Positions 8,986 to 17,911 are shown, numbered from the stretch's first letter. The stretch is 22,983 nt of DNA from Ramicandelaber brevisporus (GCA_025201865.1 MU603061.1:1-22983); one strand, 5' to 3'. A program made the numbers and translations. The notes: generated from the letters alone by a model not told the origin.

Positions 8986-10305
8986 CCTGCTCTTTCATTC
9001 ATTCATTCATTCAATCGACTCGGTTCAGCGAACAATCTGGTGGTGGTGCTTCAACTCGCTAACTCACCAATACGTCACCCCAGCATACACAAATCTCAAC
9101 AATTTTACATCGCATCATCCGTATCCCAATTTGGGGCACACTCACACTCACACACACATTGCGACACAACCCGCTTCTAGCCGACTCATTACTATTCTCT
9201 GACATCTCCGTTTCTCTTTTAGATTCTTCCTGCATTGTTGGCGCCACCAGTCGTTCTCGCTTCCTCTCTCCATCTCTCCCCTTCGCTCCCTTCCCCCCAG
9301 CTAGCCACCGAGTAACTCCCGACTTGGCCTGAGCGAGCGCGCTAGCTATCTCTATAAAGTAACCTTTGTGGTGCTGCATATCTCCATCCTCTCATCGATC
9401 ACTCTCGTTATTGTATAACCCACATCTTCTTAATCAGACTAATCACACTCGTTGTTGCGTGATTCCGGTTCATTTTCATTCAACGCGAACGCGCTACTAC
9501 TACTACCACTACTACTACCGCCATCACCGGAAAAGTTTATCAGCGACTCGAGAATCTCCTCTTCCGCATTGTCCGCTCGCGTTGCTTGTTCTTTCGCCGG
9601 ACACATTGCCATTTTTAACATCGCACATCAGCATCCTCTTCTTCCTTTCACATCGTGCGTGCGTGCATTGTGCTCTGTTGTGCTGCGCTGTGTTGTGCCG
9701 TTTTTGTTTTTGTGTGAGTCGTACCGCAGTCCCATCCAGATTCATTGTTTGCCTCGGTGTCGACTGGTTCTCGTTCTTTCTTCTTTTTTCTTCTTCTTTA
9801 TTTGCCTTTCCATTCTTCTTCTTCTTCTGTCTTCCCCCAGCCAGTAGTTTTCCTTCAATTGACCACGCCTTCCAGCTCACACTCGCACATACTCAAATAC
9901 ACTCAACTACACTCTCGCCTATCAACAAGTGCTCTTCCTCCCAACAAGGTTGTTTCGTTCACTTGTTTCGTTCGTTCGTGTTCTTGTTTGCTTTCGTCAC
10001 GCCTTTTCATTTTTCACTTTTTACTTTTTACTTTTGTGTCTCGCACTTCCCGTTCTTGCCACTTCTTGTTCTTGCCTTCACTTTGCTCACTTCTCCTGCT
10101 GACACAACCGCCTCCTCACCGCCCCTGCAGAGTGCTCACTTGTTCGTTCGTTCGTTCACTCGCTCATTCATTCACTCGTACATACCCTTACCCACTGAAA
10201 GCGTGTTTGTAAGTCCTTGTGTGTGTGTGTGCCGCCACAGTATTCTCTCTTCCCTCACTCCTCTTGCTTTGCACTCTTGACGCGAGCGAAGATTGACTAC
10301 ATCTC

Positions 10306-10347
10306 CACTTCCACTTCCACTTTCACTTCCACTTCCACTTTCACTTT
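10306..10347 (+). repeat. CACTTY hexamer array in the VTC4 leader
   Basis: Seven hexamers, CACTTC or CACTTT, ending 30 bases before the VTC4 ATG. Their order (C,C,T,C,C,T,T) makes a perfect 18-base super-unit twice in tandem (10306-10323 and 10324-10341). Confidence 0.85.
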
Positions 10348-10377
10348 GCAACTCTTGCCTCTGTGTTTGCTTCCGAA

Positions 10378-12720
10378 ATGAAATACGGCGCGACGTTGCT
10401 TGAGTCGCTCAATCCAGAGTGGCGTTTCTTTTACATTGAGTATGGACAGCTCAAGACTTTTCTCAAGGACCGTCTGAAGATCAATGGCAATGGCCAGTTC
10501 ACAGAGTCTGATGAAACTGAGTTTGTCAACATGTTGGAAAATGAGCTGGACAAGGTGTATTCATTCCAAAAGCTCAAGTCTGGAGAGATTCAGCGCCATG
10601 TCAAATACTGCGAACATAGCATTGAGGAGATTGGCAAAGCATCCAATGAGGTTGGAGCCGATCCAGCAGAAGTATCAATGAGATATCTGAATGTTGAAAA
10701 TGAAATCAATGGAATCATTGTCGAAGTCAACGAGTTGGCCAAGTTTCAGCGCTTAAACTTTGCTGGCTTTATCAAGATTGTAAAGAAGCACGATAAGCAC
10801 ACTGGCATCCCTCTGAAGACTATGTTTAGCTTGCGTCTCAGCAAGAAGCCATTCTATAAGGAGAACTTTGACCCTCTCCTGCTTAAGCTGTCTCGTCTGT
10901 GTGAAATTGTGCGCAATGGAGGCAAAACAGCAACATCATCGAGTGGCAAGAGCGCATCAGCAGCTGCAGCTGGAGCTGGTCAGTCATTTGTGCGCCAAAC
11001 TACCAAGTACTGGGTTCATCCAGACAATGTGATGGAATTGAAACTGTTTGTGCTGAAGCACTTGCCAGTGCTGGTTTACAAAGCACAGGCTCCAAAGACA
11101 TTTGGACCAAAGACAGATGCAGACGCGGATTCAGATGAGAGCGTTGATCCAGCCATTACATCGATTTACTTTGATAATGATGATTTGCAGCTGTATTTGG
11201 GTAGACTGGAGAAGTCAGAAGGAGCAGAAGCTGTTCGTCTGCGCTGGTATGGAAATGCACGCAATGAGGAGATATTTGTAGAGCGCAAAACACATCGTGA
11301 AGATTGGACTGGTGAAAAGAGCGTAAAGGAGCGCTTTATGATCAAAGAAAAGCACGTTAATGACTACTTAAATGGCAAGTATAACATGAGCAAGTATGCA
11401 GCTAAACTGCGTGAAACTGGCGCCAAGGGTGAAGATCAGATCAATTCAATGGAGCAGCTTTCTAATGAAATCCAGCATACAATTATTGAGAAGAAGCTGC
11501 ATCCTCTGGTCAGAACATTTTACAACAGAATGGCCTTCCAGCTACCTGGTGATGCACGTGTGCGTATCTCCTTGGACACTGAGTTAACAATGGTTCGTGA
11601 AGATAACTATGATGGAGTTGAGCGCAGCGGTAGCAATTGGCGCCGTACCGACATCAACACTGATTACCCATTTACTCACCTTGCTGACTCTGATGTGTGC
11701 CGCTTCCCTTATGCCATTTTAGAAGTCAAGCTGCAGACTCACGTTGGCACTGAGCCTCCTCAGTGGGTTGAGGAACTTATCAACAGCCATCTTGTTGAGG
11801 CTGTTCCAAAGTTCTCCAAGTTTATTCACGGTGTGTCCACGCTGTTGGAGAGCCGCGCTCCACTGTTCCCGTTCTGGCTTCCACAAATGGACAAGGACAT
11901 TCGCAAGCCACGCACTTCGGAGCTGGGAATCTCCCGTGCATCTGGCCGTGCATCCGTCTACTCTGGCAGTGGCGATGCATCCCCAACTCACTCGAGACCA
12001 CACAGTGGATTGCTGCTGGATCCCCACACTGCTCGCCCCACTATGACCACCAGCTCGACCGCAGTCTCTTCTGGTGATCTTGGCAGCGGCGAGGCATCCG
12101 GTGCTGAATATGCAGATGAGGAGGAGGGCATTGAGACTGGCACTGCGCGTGATGAGAATTCACCACTACTTGGACACCGTGCCAGTGCATTGAAGCGCAT
12201 TCGTCGCACTGAGAGTGGATTGCAGCGTCTATCTCGTTTCTTCCACCTTCGTGGCGACGACCAGCTCCAGCCAATTGCCTCCCCTGCTCCTGGCGGCCAG
12301 TCCGTCTCACCAGCTGCTCAACAGCCAGCTGCCCCTGCTCCAGTCCCGGCAGGAGGTATTCCACAGACTGGACCTGGCGGCAAGCGCATTGCCATTCCAG
12401 TGCGTGTTGAACCCAAGGTGTACTTTGCCAATGAGCGTACATTCCTTTCGTGGCTCAACTTTGCAGTGATGCTTGGCTCGCTTGCTCTTGGACTGCTTAA
12501 CTTTGGAGACAGCGTTGGACGTATTTCCGGAGTCTTGTTTACGGCAATCTCAATGTGTGTGATGGTTTATGCATTATTATTATTCCAGTGGCGTGCTGAG
12601 CGCATCCGTCGTCGCGAAGCTGGTCCATATGACGATCGCGTTGGGCCAACTATTCTTGTTGTCATCCTGGCAGTTGGTGTCATCGCAAATGTCTATCTCA
12701 AATTGACTCGTGAGCTTTAA
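10378..12720 (+). CDS. VTC4: VTC4, catalytic polyphosphate polymerase subunit of the VTC complex
   Basis: 780 residues from the first ATG (MKYGATLL), the usual start of SPX proteins; the frame upstream opens only with a non-ATG codon. The SPX domain (about 1-165) has the inositol-phosphate-binding lysines K133, K136, K137 and K140. The triphosphate-tunnel domain (about 205-510) makes polyphosphate from ATP. The residues matching the yeast catalytic set are all present: K210, R287, R289, K304, K317, R384, R396, E449, K478 and K481, in motifs such as [22 protein letters not shown] and VPKFSKF. That makes it Vtc4 rather than the non-catalytic Vtc2/Vtc3. A disordered linker with an acidic patch (about 510-675) leads to three transmembrane helices (about 691-709, 715-737 and 757-773) after [17 protein letters not shown]. 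Yeast Vtc4 is 721 residues. The C-terminal membrane part is strikingly Vtc1-like. Acts at the vacuole or acidocalcisome membrane. Confidence 0.95.
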   Translation: MKYGATLLESLNPEWRFFYIEYGQLKTFLKDRLKINGNGQFTESDETEFVNMLENELDKVYSFQKLKSGEIQRHVKYCEHSIEEIGKASNEVGADPAEVSMRYLNVENEINGIIVEVNELAKFQRLNFAGFIKIVKKHDKHTGIPLKTMFSLRLSKKPFYKENFDPLLLKLSRLCEIVRNGGKTATSSSGKSASAAAAGAGQSFVRQTTKYWVHPDNVMELKLFVLKHLPVLVYKAQAPKTFGPKTDADADSDESVDPAITSIYFDNDDLQLYLGRLEKSEGAEAVRLRWYGNARNEEIFVERKTHREDWTGEKSVKERFMIKEKHVNDYLNGKYNMSKYAAKLRETGAKGEDQINSMEQLSNEIQHTIIEKKLHPLVRTFYNRMAFQLPGDARVRISLDTELTMVREDNYDGVERSGSNWRRTDINTDYPFTHLADSDVCRFPYAILEVKLQTHVGTEPPQWVEELINSHLVEAVPKFSKFIHGVSTLLESRAPLFPFWLPQMDKDIRKPRTSELGISRASGRASVYSGSGDASPTHSRPHSGLLLDPHTARPTMTTSSTAVSSGDLGSGEASGAEYADEEEGIETGTARDENSPLLGHRASALKRIRRTESGLQRLSRFFHLRGDDQLQPIASPAPGGQSVSPAAQQPAAPAPVPAGGIPQTGPGGKRIAIPVRVEPKVYFANERTFLSWLNFAVMLGSLALGLLNFGDSVGRISGVLFTAISMCVMVYALLLFQWRAERIRRREAGPYDDRVGPTILVVILAVGVIANVYLKLTREL

Positions 12721-13055
12721 CTTTGACATTCTTTGACATTCATCCTTTTCATCTTGTTTTCTTTTTTCATCCATATTAGTAAATCACATTTCAGTTTTAT
12801 TTAAAGTAGTAACAATATTAACAATCAGCCATCGTTTGATGTGAATGTAGCTTGTTTGATGTGTAGTAGTGACTCAATGGGGTGAAAAGTCGCGTGTTCT
12901 ATGAACTTTACCCAGTCTCTCTCACTTTTATTCCGCCACTAACACCACCTTCCAGCACCCAACTAACCAACTAACAGACTGACTATTGCAAATCACTACT
13001 AACCGATTGACTTGCGCAACTATTCTTTTCTTTTTTCTTTTTTGAAACACTCTAC
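12721..13055. other. Intergenic region between VTC4 and GID1-like gene
   Basis: 335 bases. It opens with a perfect 10-base tandem duplication (CTTTGACATT twice, 12721-12740) just after the VTC4 stop. AT-rich 3' sequence follows (TTTATTTAAA near 12796). A T-rich pyrimidine tract (about 13022-13043) precedes the next ATG. No gene or clear TATA box seen. Confidence 0.6.
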
Positions 13056-15308
13056 ATGGCTAGCAGCATCAACGCGGCAACTGCAACGAGTTCACTGGGA
13101 CGTACGAGTACGCTTCCACCTCCAACCAACGAGGTCGGAGTGCTCCGAGGAGCACTTCCGTATTATCTTCGAGACACTGCCTTTGCTGATGTTCGTGAAG
13201 CAAGCGTAGCTGATGACTCTGCAGCAACCACTGCAACTCACGCACCCAGTGCTATGCGCGACACAGGCAGCAGTAACAGTAACATCGGTAGTAGTAGTAG
13301 TAATAGCCATCCATCGGCCAGCTTTATCCGACCAGCCGTTAGAAGTACATTGGCTGATACTGTATCAGATGTAAACAAATCATCGTCGCCATCATCAGCA
13401 TCAGCATTGAACAGTAGCAGTATACAGTACGAGCTTCCAATGGCATTTAGCTCCACAGACTGTTCGTCCCATTTGGAAATTAGCAACAATGGACTAACCG
13501 TCAGCTATGTCGGACGTGGCAGAGGAGACACCGATGCAGCCTCAGTCAGAGCAACCAAGCCAATCTCTCCATACTGTGGAACATTTTACTACGAAGTGAC
13601 TATTCGTTCAAAAGGCAGATCTGGCTTTATTGGAATCGGACTCAGCTCAAATCAGTTTTCATTAACTCGACTGCCTGGATGGGATGCATATTCCTGGGGA
13701 TACCATGGCGATGATGGTCATTGCTTTGGTGGGCAGGGCACTGGTCATCCATTTGGACCCATCTATTCCCAGGGAGATGTGGCTGGTTGCGGCATAAACT
13801 GGAGCGATGGCTCAATATTCTTTACGAAAAATGGAATTCATCTCGGAACTCCATTTAAGGGAATCAAAATTGGAACCAACGTTCAGCCATTGACATCGAC
13901 TGTGGCGGCTGCGAGAACAGTGGCCACCGCCAATGGACAGGAGCTGATTGTACCGAACCTGTATCCCACAATTGGAATGAGATCTCCCGAAGAAAAGGTG
14001 GATGTTAACTTTGGAAAGTCACCTTTCAAATACGACATTGTCAGTCATATCCAAACAGAGAAGGCATTGACCTGGAGAAGTATACTGAAATCACCTTTAA
14101 CATTGCACACTGAACACAGCGCAGCATCAGCATCAGCACCAGTATCATTGTCATCGCTATCAGAGAGTGAGTCAGATCCAACAAGTCACATAAATGCGGT
14201 CAAAGTCTCCAAAGTTATTGCAGCAGCCGTCACTGCTCGTAATCCATCGCAGATCCGCTCAGCAACGACAACAACGACAACATCATCATCGTCATCATCG
14301 ATTAAGACTCCAGGGGTGTTATCTAGCAGTAGTCTCGCAGTTCCCGAGTTAGTCCTGTCATATCTGATCCATGCTGGGCATCAACGAACTGCTGCCAGTC
14401 TTGTGCAGAATTTAGTCACATTGTCAAACCCAGCTATTACGCCAGATGCTCCATCGCTGCCCACAGAAGTTGATGAGTCCATTGAAAGAATGAATAATGT
14501 AATGTTGAGGCGTAAATCAATCAGACAATCCATCCTAATTGGCGATATTGACACTGCAGTGAACGATGCCAAGCAGCACTTCCCATCAGTATTCCAGCGA
14601 CATGCTGATTTATATCTGAGATTGAGATGCAGAACTGTTATTGAATTGGTGTGCCAAGTTACTAACATGGTGGATCCTGGTCAAACTCTTCACGAGCTGG
14701 TTACTACTAATGCTACTGCTACTGCTACTGCTGCTGCTGCTGTTAATATACTAGCTGGTGATGATGATGGTGATGATGATAGTGACATTGACACTGACCA
14801 GAATGAACAGCCTAGTCCCTTGGCAACAAATGGGTCTACCAGCAACGGTGCTGGTGAACCAATGATGCTCGACTCAGCTGAAGATGAGGATAAAGCTGTT
14901 GTTTCAGTCAAGCCAATTCCACATTCGAGGAGACCAAGTAAAACTCAATGCCAGCAGACTGCTGTCGAGCTATACAATACTGCCATTCAGCTTAGTAAAG
15001 ATATAAATGCGGAATACAGCGACAACCACAATCCACAAGTGGCAGACACGCTGCGGTCGACATTTGCCATCTTTGCGTATCCAAATCCGATGCAGAGTCC
15101 CATTTCTCACAACCTCGATCCATCAGAGCGCGAGCCACTGGCAAACGAGCTGGATGAAGCCATTTTGGAGTCGCTCGGCATGCCGTCTGTCGCTCCGCTG
15201 AAGATGGTGGCTAAGCAGGCAATCGTAGCCACTGGTGAGCTCGTCAGACACGGAAATGCAATGTCATCCTTACTTCATCCTTACAATGACCTGCTTCGTA
15301 ATCATTAA
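13056..15308 (+). CDS. GID1: GID1/RanBP9-10-like SPRY-LisH-CTLH scaffold of the GID/CTLH ubiquitin ligase
   Basis: 750 residues. The N-terminus (1-125) is disordered and Ser/Asn-rich. The SPRY/B30.2 domain (about 137-328) has the RanBPM-type core: YYEV, GFIGIGLS, GWDAYSWGYHGDDG, GCGINW and FFTKNG. A LisH motif lies at about 428-455, a CTLH region at about 479-537, and a C-terminal CRA region at about 630-745. Family knowledge: yeast Gid1/Vid30 and animal RanBP9/10 are the central scaffold of the GID/CTLH E3 ligase, which in yeast degrades gluconeogenic enzymes. Two insertions stand out: about 25 residues late in the SPRY domain (about 276-298), and a Thr/Ala plus acidic low-complexity block (about 550-628) between CTLH and CRA. 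Cytosolic or nuclear. The start is the first ATG, next to a pyrimidine tract. Confidence 0.9.
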   Translation: MASSINAATATSSLGRTSTLPPPTNEVGVLRGALPYYLRDTAFADVREASVADDSAATTATHAPSAMRDTGSSNSNIGSSSSNSHPSASFIRPAVRSTLADTVSDVNKSSSPSSASALNSSSIQYELPMAFSSTDCSSHLEISNNGLTVSYVGRGRGDTDAASVRATKPISPYCGTFYYEVTIRSKGRSGFIGIGLSSNQFSLTRLPGWDAYSWGYHGDDGHCFGGQGTGHPFGPIYSQGDVAGCGINWSDGSIFFTKNGIHLGTPFKGIKIGTNVQPLTSTVAAARTVATANGQELIVPNLYPTIGMRSPEEKVDVNFGKSPFKYDIVSHIQTEKALTWRSILKSPLTLHTEHSAASASAPVSLSSLSESESDPTSHINAVKVSKVIAAAVTARNPSQIRSATTTTTTSSSSSSIKTPGVLSSSSLAVPELVLSYLIHAGHQRTAASLVQNLVTLSNPAITPDAPSLPTEVDESIERMNNVMLRRKSIRQSILIGDIDTAVNDAKQHFPSVFQRHADLYLRLRCRTVIELVCQVTNMVDPGQTLHELVTTNATATATAAAAVNILAGDDDGDDDSDIDTDQNEQPSPLATNGSTSNGAGEPMMLDSAEDEDKAVVSVKPIPHSRRPSKTQCQQTAVELYNTAIQLSKDINAEYSDNHNPQVADTLRSTFAIFAYPNPMQSPISHNLDPSEREPLANELDEAILESLGMPSVAPLKMVAKQAIVATGELVRHGNAMSSLLHPYNDLLRNH

Positions 15309-15426
15309 TGTAATTCCCTCGTTCTTTCCTTTCCTTTCTTCCCTCCTTCTGGAATTGATCTATAGTCATCTATTTAATCAATGAATGAGTGAATGAATGA
15401 ACAAATGCATACTATTAAACAATAGA
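15309..15426. terminator. Convergent 3' region of GID1-like and nucleoside hydrolase genes
   Basis: 118 bases between the two stops. Plus-strand ATTAAA at 15414-15419 and a minus-strand ATTAAA (15378-15373) are plausible poly(A) signals, each lying toward the other gene. An imperfect GAAT repeat lies at about 15380-15401. Confidence 0.45.
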
Positions 15427-16557
15427 TTATTTGAGAGGCGTGCGAGCTGCGCATTGCTTCAAGGCATCAATCATCATTTCCCAGAACATGGATGAGCTTG
15501 CGGTCATGGCAACTGTCACATTCTTCTCTGCACCGGTTCTGTTTGCGAAATCGACTAGAGTCAGTCCCTCCGCAGGATGCTCACCGCAGATGACACGGAC
15601 ATTCAGCTTCTTGAATGTGGCAATCTCTGGCTTCAGGAATACCGCAATGGCAACTGGATCATGAATCGGAATGCCCTTTGAACGATGGGCATCGGCCGCT
15701 TCGTTGCTTCCGTAGTTGTCACCCTCTGATAGCTTGACGCAAGTCTCAAACAGGAATCTGCAAATGTGATCAACAAATCCAGCAAATGCAGGGTTGATGG
15801 GGAGCAATTCTTGCTTGATGCGGTCCATCAGTGCATCGTGAACAACGCCGGCATTTGTGGCATCGAGTGGAACCATCATCACATCGGTAAGAATCGAATC
15901 AGCCACATCCTTGCGAATGGCAGCATCACATACAATTTGGGCAGCCTCTGGATCATGGAACACGTTGAACTCGGAAGCATTGTTGACATTGCCACCCATC
16001 ACGGCACCACCCATCCAGACAATGCGCTCGACGTTGCGCTTAACCTCTGGGAACAGCGACAGCAACAGCGCCACATTAGTCAATGCACCGAGAGCAATTA
16101 TAGTCACTGGCTTTGGTTGAGCTAAAATGGTGTTTGCCATAACAACGACAGCTTTCTCCGAATCTGGCAACACTGCATCCGCAGACAATTCCAATGCCTC
16201 CAGAACGGCAGCCAGCTCGTCGTTTTCCTCCTTTGCGAGAGCGGAAATGCCAGCAAGACCATCATGGCCGTGAACATGCTCTGCGTATTCTGGCTTACGA
16301 ATCAGCGGGTGGGCAGCACCCTTGACAACCGGGATACCGGTCACTCCAGCAATCTGCAGCATGCGAGCAGCATTGATGGCGGTTTGGTTCAAATGAGTGT
16401 TGCCAGTGACAGCGGAGACTCCAACAATGCGGATGCCTGGGTAGTTGGCAAGCAGGAGAATTGCCATGGCATCGTCGATGCCTGGATCGCAGTCAAGCCA
16501 CACGAGTTTGTCAGTGGCATCTGGAGATGAAACTGCGGCTGAAACAGTTGTGAGCAT
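15427..16557 (-). CDS. URH1: Nucleoside hydrolase (inosine-uridine type, URH1-like)
   Basis: 376 residues from the ATG at 16557-16555. Nucleoside hydrolases cleave the N-glycosidic bond of ribonucleosides to give base and ribose in salvage pathways. The calcium-binding signature is DCDPGIDDA at residues 22-30 (D22, D24, D28, D29), as in yeast Urh1-type enzymes. It is followed by GVSAVTGNTHLNQT, the GALTNVALLL segment, WMGGAVMGGNVNNASEFN (N192/N193, E196, N198) with DPEAA, and the late H299-D300 pair in HDPVA. Every catalytic element of the family is visible. The same frame extends to an ATG at 16665, adding 36 residues that are Cys/Ser-rich and partly hydrophobic. I prefer the internal start because it has A at -3 (the upstream one has T) and gives the usual family length. 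A secreted or targeted longer form is possible. Substrate preference cannot be read from the sequence. Confidence 0.9.
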   Translation of the reverse strand: MLTTVSAAVSSPDATDKLVWLDCDPGIDDAMAILLLANYPGIRIVGVSAVTGNTHLNQTAINAARMLQIAGVTGIPVVKGAAHPLIRKPEYAEHVHGHDGLAGISALAKEENDELAAVLEALELSADAVLPDSEKAVVVMANTILAQPKPVTIIALGALTNVALLLSLFPEVKRNVERIVWMGGAVMGGNVNNASEFNVFHDPEAAQIVCDAAIRKDVADSILTDVMMVPLDATNAGVVHDALMDRIKQELLPINPAFAGFVDHICRFLFETCVKLSEGDNYGSNEAADAHRSKGIPIHDPVAIAVFLKPEIATFKKLNVRVICGEHPAEGLTLVDFANRTGAEKNVTVAMTASSSMFWEMMIDALKQCAARTPLK

Positions 16558-16686
16558 AGTAACTTTATTCGTAAGGAGGTTGTCAGAAGAGGAAGAAGAA
16601 CAAGAGGAACAAGAGGAAGTTACAAAAAGGAAAGAAGGACAGTGGAGAAGCACAAACGTACACACATGAACAGGTGAAAGTCAGAG

Positions 16687-16718
16687 TGGAGAGAGAGAGA
16701 GGGAGAGAGAGGGAGAGC
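16687..16718. repeat. GA-rich simple repeat
   Basis: Alternating GA with GGGAGAGA variants. It is a CT tract in the leader sense of the minus-strand nucleoside hydrolase. Confidence 0.75.
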
Positions 16719-16727
16719 AGAAGACGG

Positions 16728-16764
16728 GACTTCCGTCACTAGACCGTGAGGACTGTCGGAAGTC
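16728..16764. repeat. Imperfect inverted repeat / hairpin
   Basis: GACTTCCG (16728-16735) and CGGAAGTC (16757-16764) are perfect 8-base inverted arms. The outer stem continues inward as TCAC/GTGA (16736-16739 with 16746-16749) around a 6-base loop, with a 7-base bulge on one side. As DNA it may be a paired CTTCCG/CGGAAG site; as RNA it would be a leader hairpin. Confidence 0.5.
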
Positions 16765-16811
16765 TGCGTCAGCTGTTCCGCCCCCAAATCTCTGTGGTCC
16801 AGAACAACAGT

Positions 16812-16861
16812 TATTGGACAACAAATAAAATTAACCATGATATGACGTGACCACTCATTGG
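16812..16861. promoter_or_regulatory. Cluster of CCAAT and CRE-like boxes
   Basis: ATTGG (CCAAT on the minus strand) at 16812-16816 and again at 16857-16861, and TGACGTGA (one mismatch to the CRE/bZIP site TGACGTCA) at 16843-16850. Three familiar motifs within 50 bases between divergent genes suggest a promoter core. Factor identities are inference. Confidence 0.35.
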
Positions 16862-17141
16862 TTAGAGTAATTTGTACACACTATTCCAGTGCATGCTGTT
16901 TGAATGGGGGGCTGTGAGGATTTGCTTCTCACTGTTGTCAGTAGTGATATAACTCGACAGTCAACAGTCAACAGTTGCTTCCCAGTCACACTCTCCTTCC
17001 CTCCCCCACATCAATTCTCTACAAGTCACTTCATATCACTGTCGATACACGTCTGCAACTGCTTCTCTTCTTCTTCTTCTTTTTCGCGTTGTGTCGTCTC
17101 CCAGCAACTTTCTTCCCTCCAACTAACCACTCTTTGCTGCA

Positions 17142-17182
17142 ATGAAAGTTTCTTGCCTTATCATCATCGCTCTCTTTGCAAG

Positions 17183-17218
<36 letters not shown>

Positions 17219-17738
17219 AATTGGCGATGAACAGTTGCCTCACGACGAGCCAGTAGCAGCCAAGAATGGTGAGCAGTGCGTGAAAAGCACCGACTGCTCC
17301 GAGACTTCCTATTGCTCGAATGTCAGAAATATCGTTGCTCGCGCGGGCGAGGTTGATGCTAAACCTGTCGAGGGTATCTGCGTTGCCAAAGTGGGCATCA
17401 ATCTGCCGTGCTTCGCTAGCGTCGAGTGTCTCGGCTATCCCAATACTAAGGCAGAAAGCAAGAGCAGCATCACTGGGAATGATTATGTAAACAAAGAGCA
17501 GTTTGAGGCCGATGTGCTTGCAGTATGTCAAAGAAGTGTCTGTAAAGTTATGCGTGGACACTGCAACTCGCAGTTTGAGTGCATAAACAATCTACCATGC
17601 AAGAAGCTGACTGAAGATGGCAGCAAGATGACATGCACAAACGAGCAAGGCTATGGGGAATCCTGCACAGGCGACATCGAGTGTTTTAGCCCACTTGCTT
17701 GCATTGAGAGCAAGTGCATCAAATCCAAGATGACCTAG
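17142..17738 (+). CDS. Secreted 16-Cys protein made of four C-x5-C-x5-C-xn-C modules
   Basis: 198 residues. MKVSCLIIIALFASV plus an 11-Ala run (A16-A26) forms a signal peptide. The mature chain has 16 Cys in four modules: C46/52/58/80, C90/96/129/134, C141/147/153/165 and C175/181/187/192. Each opens with C-x5-C and three continue with x5-C; spacing to the last Cys varies, and module 2 carries a 32-residue insertion between its second and third Cys. Module 4 (SCTGDIECFSPLACIESKC) is the most compact. An even number of Cys in four-Cys units fits eight disulfides. The pattern recalls Dickkopf-type and other small Cys-rich modules of eukaryotic secreted proteins, but I cannot assign a named family. 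The start codon lies in a TTC-repeat leader. An extracellular role is inferred from the signal peptide and Cys content. Confidence 0.82.
17187..17219 (+). repeat. GCT repeat coding poly-Ala inside the signal peptide
   Basis: Ten perfect GCT codons plus GCA encode 11 Ala, extending the hydrophobic core of the signal peptide of the 16-Cys protein. A pure triplet repeat at this spot is prone to length change without breaking the frame. Confidence 0.9.
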
Positions 17739-17746
17739 TTAATCCT

Positions 17747-17764
17747 ATTAATTACATTAATTAC
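17747..17764. repeat. Tandem 9-base repeat in a 3' region
   Basis: ATTAATTAC twice in perfect tandem, 9 bases after the stop codon of the 16-Cys gene. AT-rich and possibly part of its 3' processing signal. Confidence 0.6.
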
Positions 17765-17803
17765 ATATTGTCCACTACTCGATCATTACCTAACTAGGCA
17801 TGA

Positions 17804-17831
17804 GTGCAACGTGCAATGTGCAATGTGCAAT
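17804..17831 (+). repeat. Heptamer GTGCAAY repeat with an upstream ATG
   Basis: Four tandem units of GTGCAA plus C or T. They begin 2 bases after an ATG at 17800 that opens a 66-codon frame (17800-18000), out of frame with and overlapping the next gene's start at 17912. Whether it is in the transcript is unknown. Confidence 0.6.
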
Positions 17832-17911
17832 GTGCTCCACTTCTGTGGTTATCTTCCTCTCCTCCTTTATTGTTTTCCTTTATTGTTTTTCTTGTGTTGC
17901 TTTACTGAAGG

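Larger units (their letters stand above)
8796..10377. other. Shared divergent promoter region of VTC1 and VTC4
   Basis: 1.58 kb without a convincing gene. It contains a GT repeat (about 8842-8858), ATTC repeats (about 8995-9014), CA-rich repeats (about 9138-9158), a TATA-like TATAAAG at 9353-9359 about 1 kb before the VTC4 ATG, TTCG/TTCA repeats (about 10143-10175) and a CACTTY array at 10306-10347. From about 9370 to 10360 the plus strand is strongly pyrimidine-rich. The 304-codon plus frame there (9366-10280) is Ser/Phe/Leu/Cys-rich and explained by that bias. A CACGTG box lies at 8980-8985. Confidence 0.6.
16558..17141. other. Divergent promoter region, nucleoside hydrolase and 16-Cys secreted protein
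   Basis: 584 bases. From the hydrolase side: the alternative N-terminal extension with an AAGAGG-type repeat (about 16586-16618), a GA repeat (16687-16718), a strong imperfect hairpin (16728-16764) and a cluster of promoter-like boxes (16812-16861). Toward the secreted-protein gene: tandem CAGTCAA units (about 16957-16975) and a TTC repeat (about 17067-17084) in the leader. Confidence 0.6.

Noticed and set aside
8842-9160. Transposon or retroelement remnant among GT, ATTC and CA repeats
   Set aside because: No terminal repeats, target duplications or coding traces; the repeats are simple microsatellites.
9366-10280. 304-codon plus-strand open frame between VTC1 and VTC4
   Set aside because: Composed almost only of Ser, Phe, Leu, Cys, Pro and Arg, as expected from a pyrimidine-rich strand where stop codons are rare. 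Other frames there are also open, and no domain is visible.
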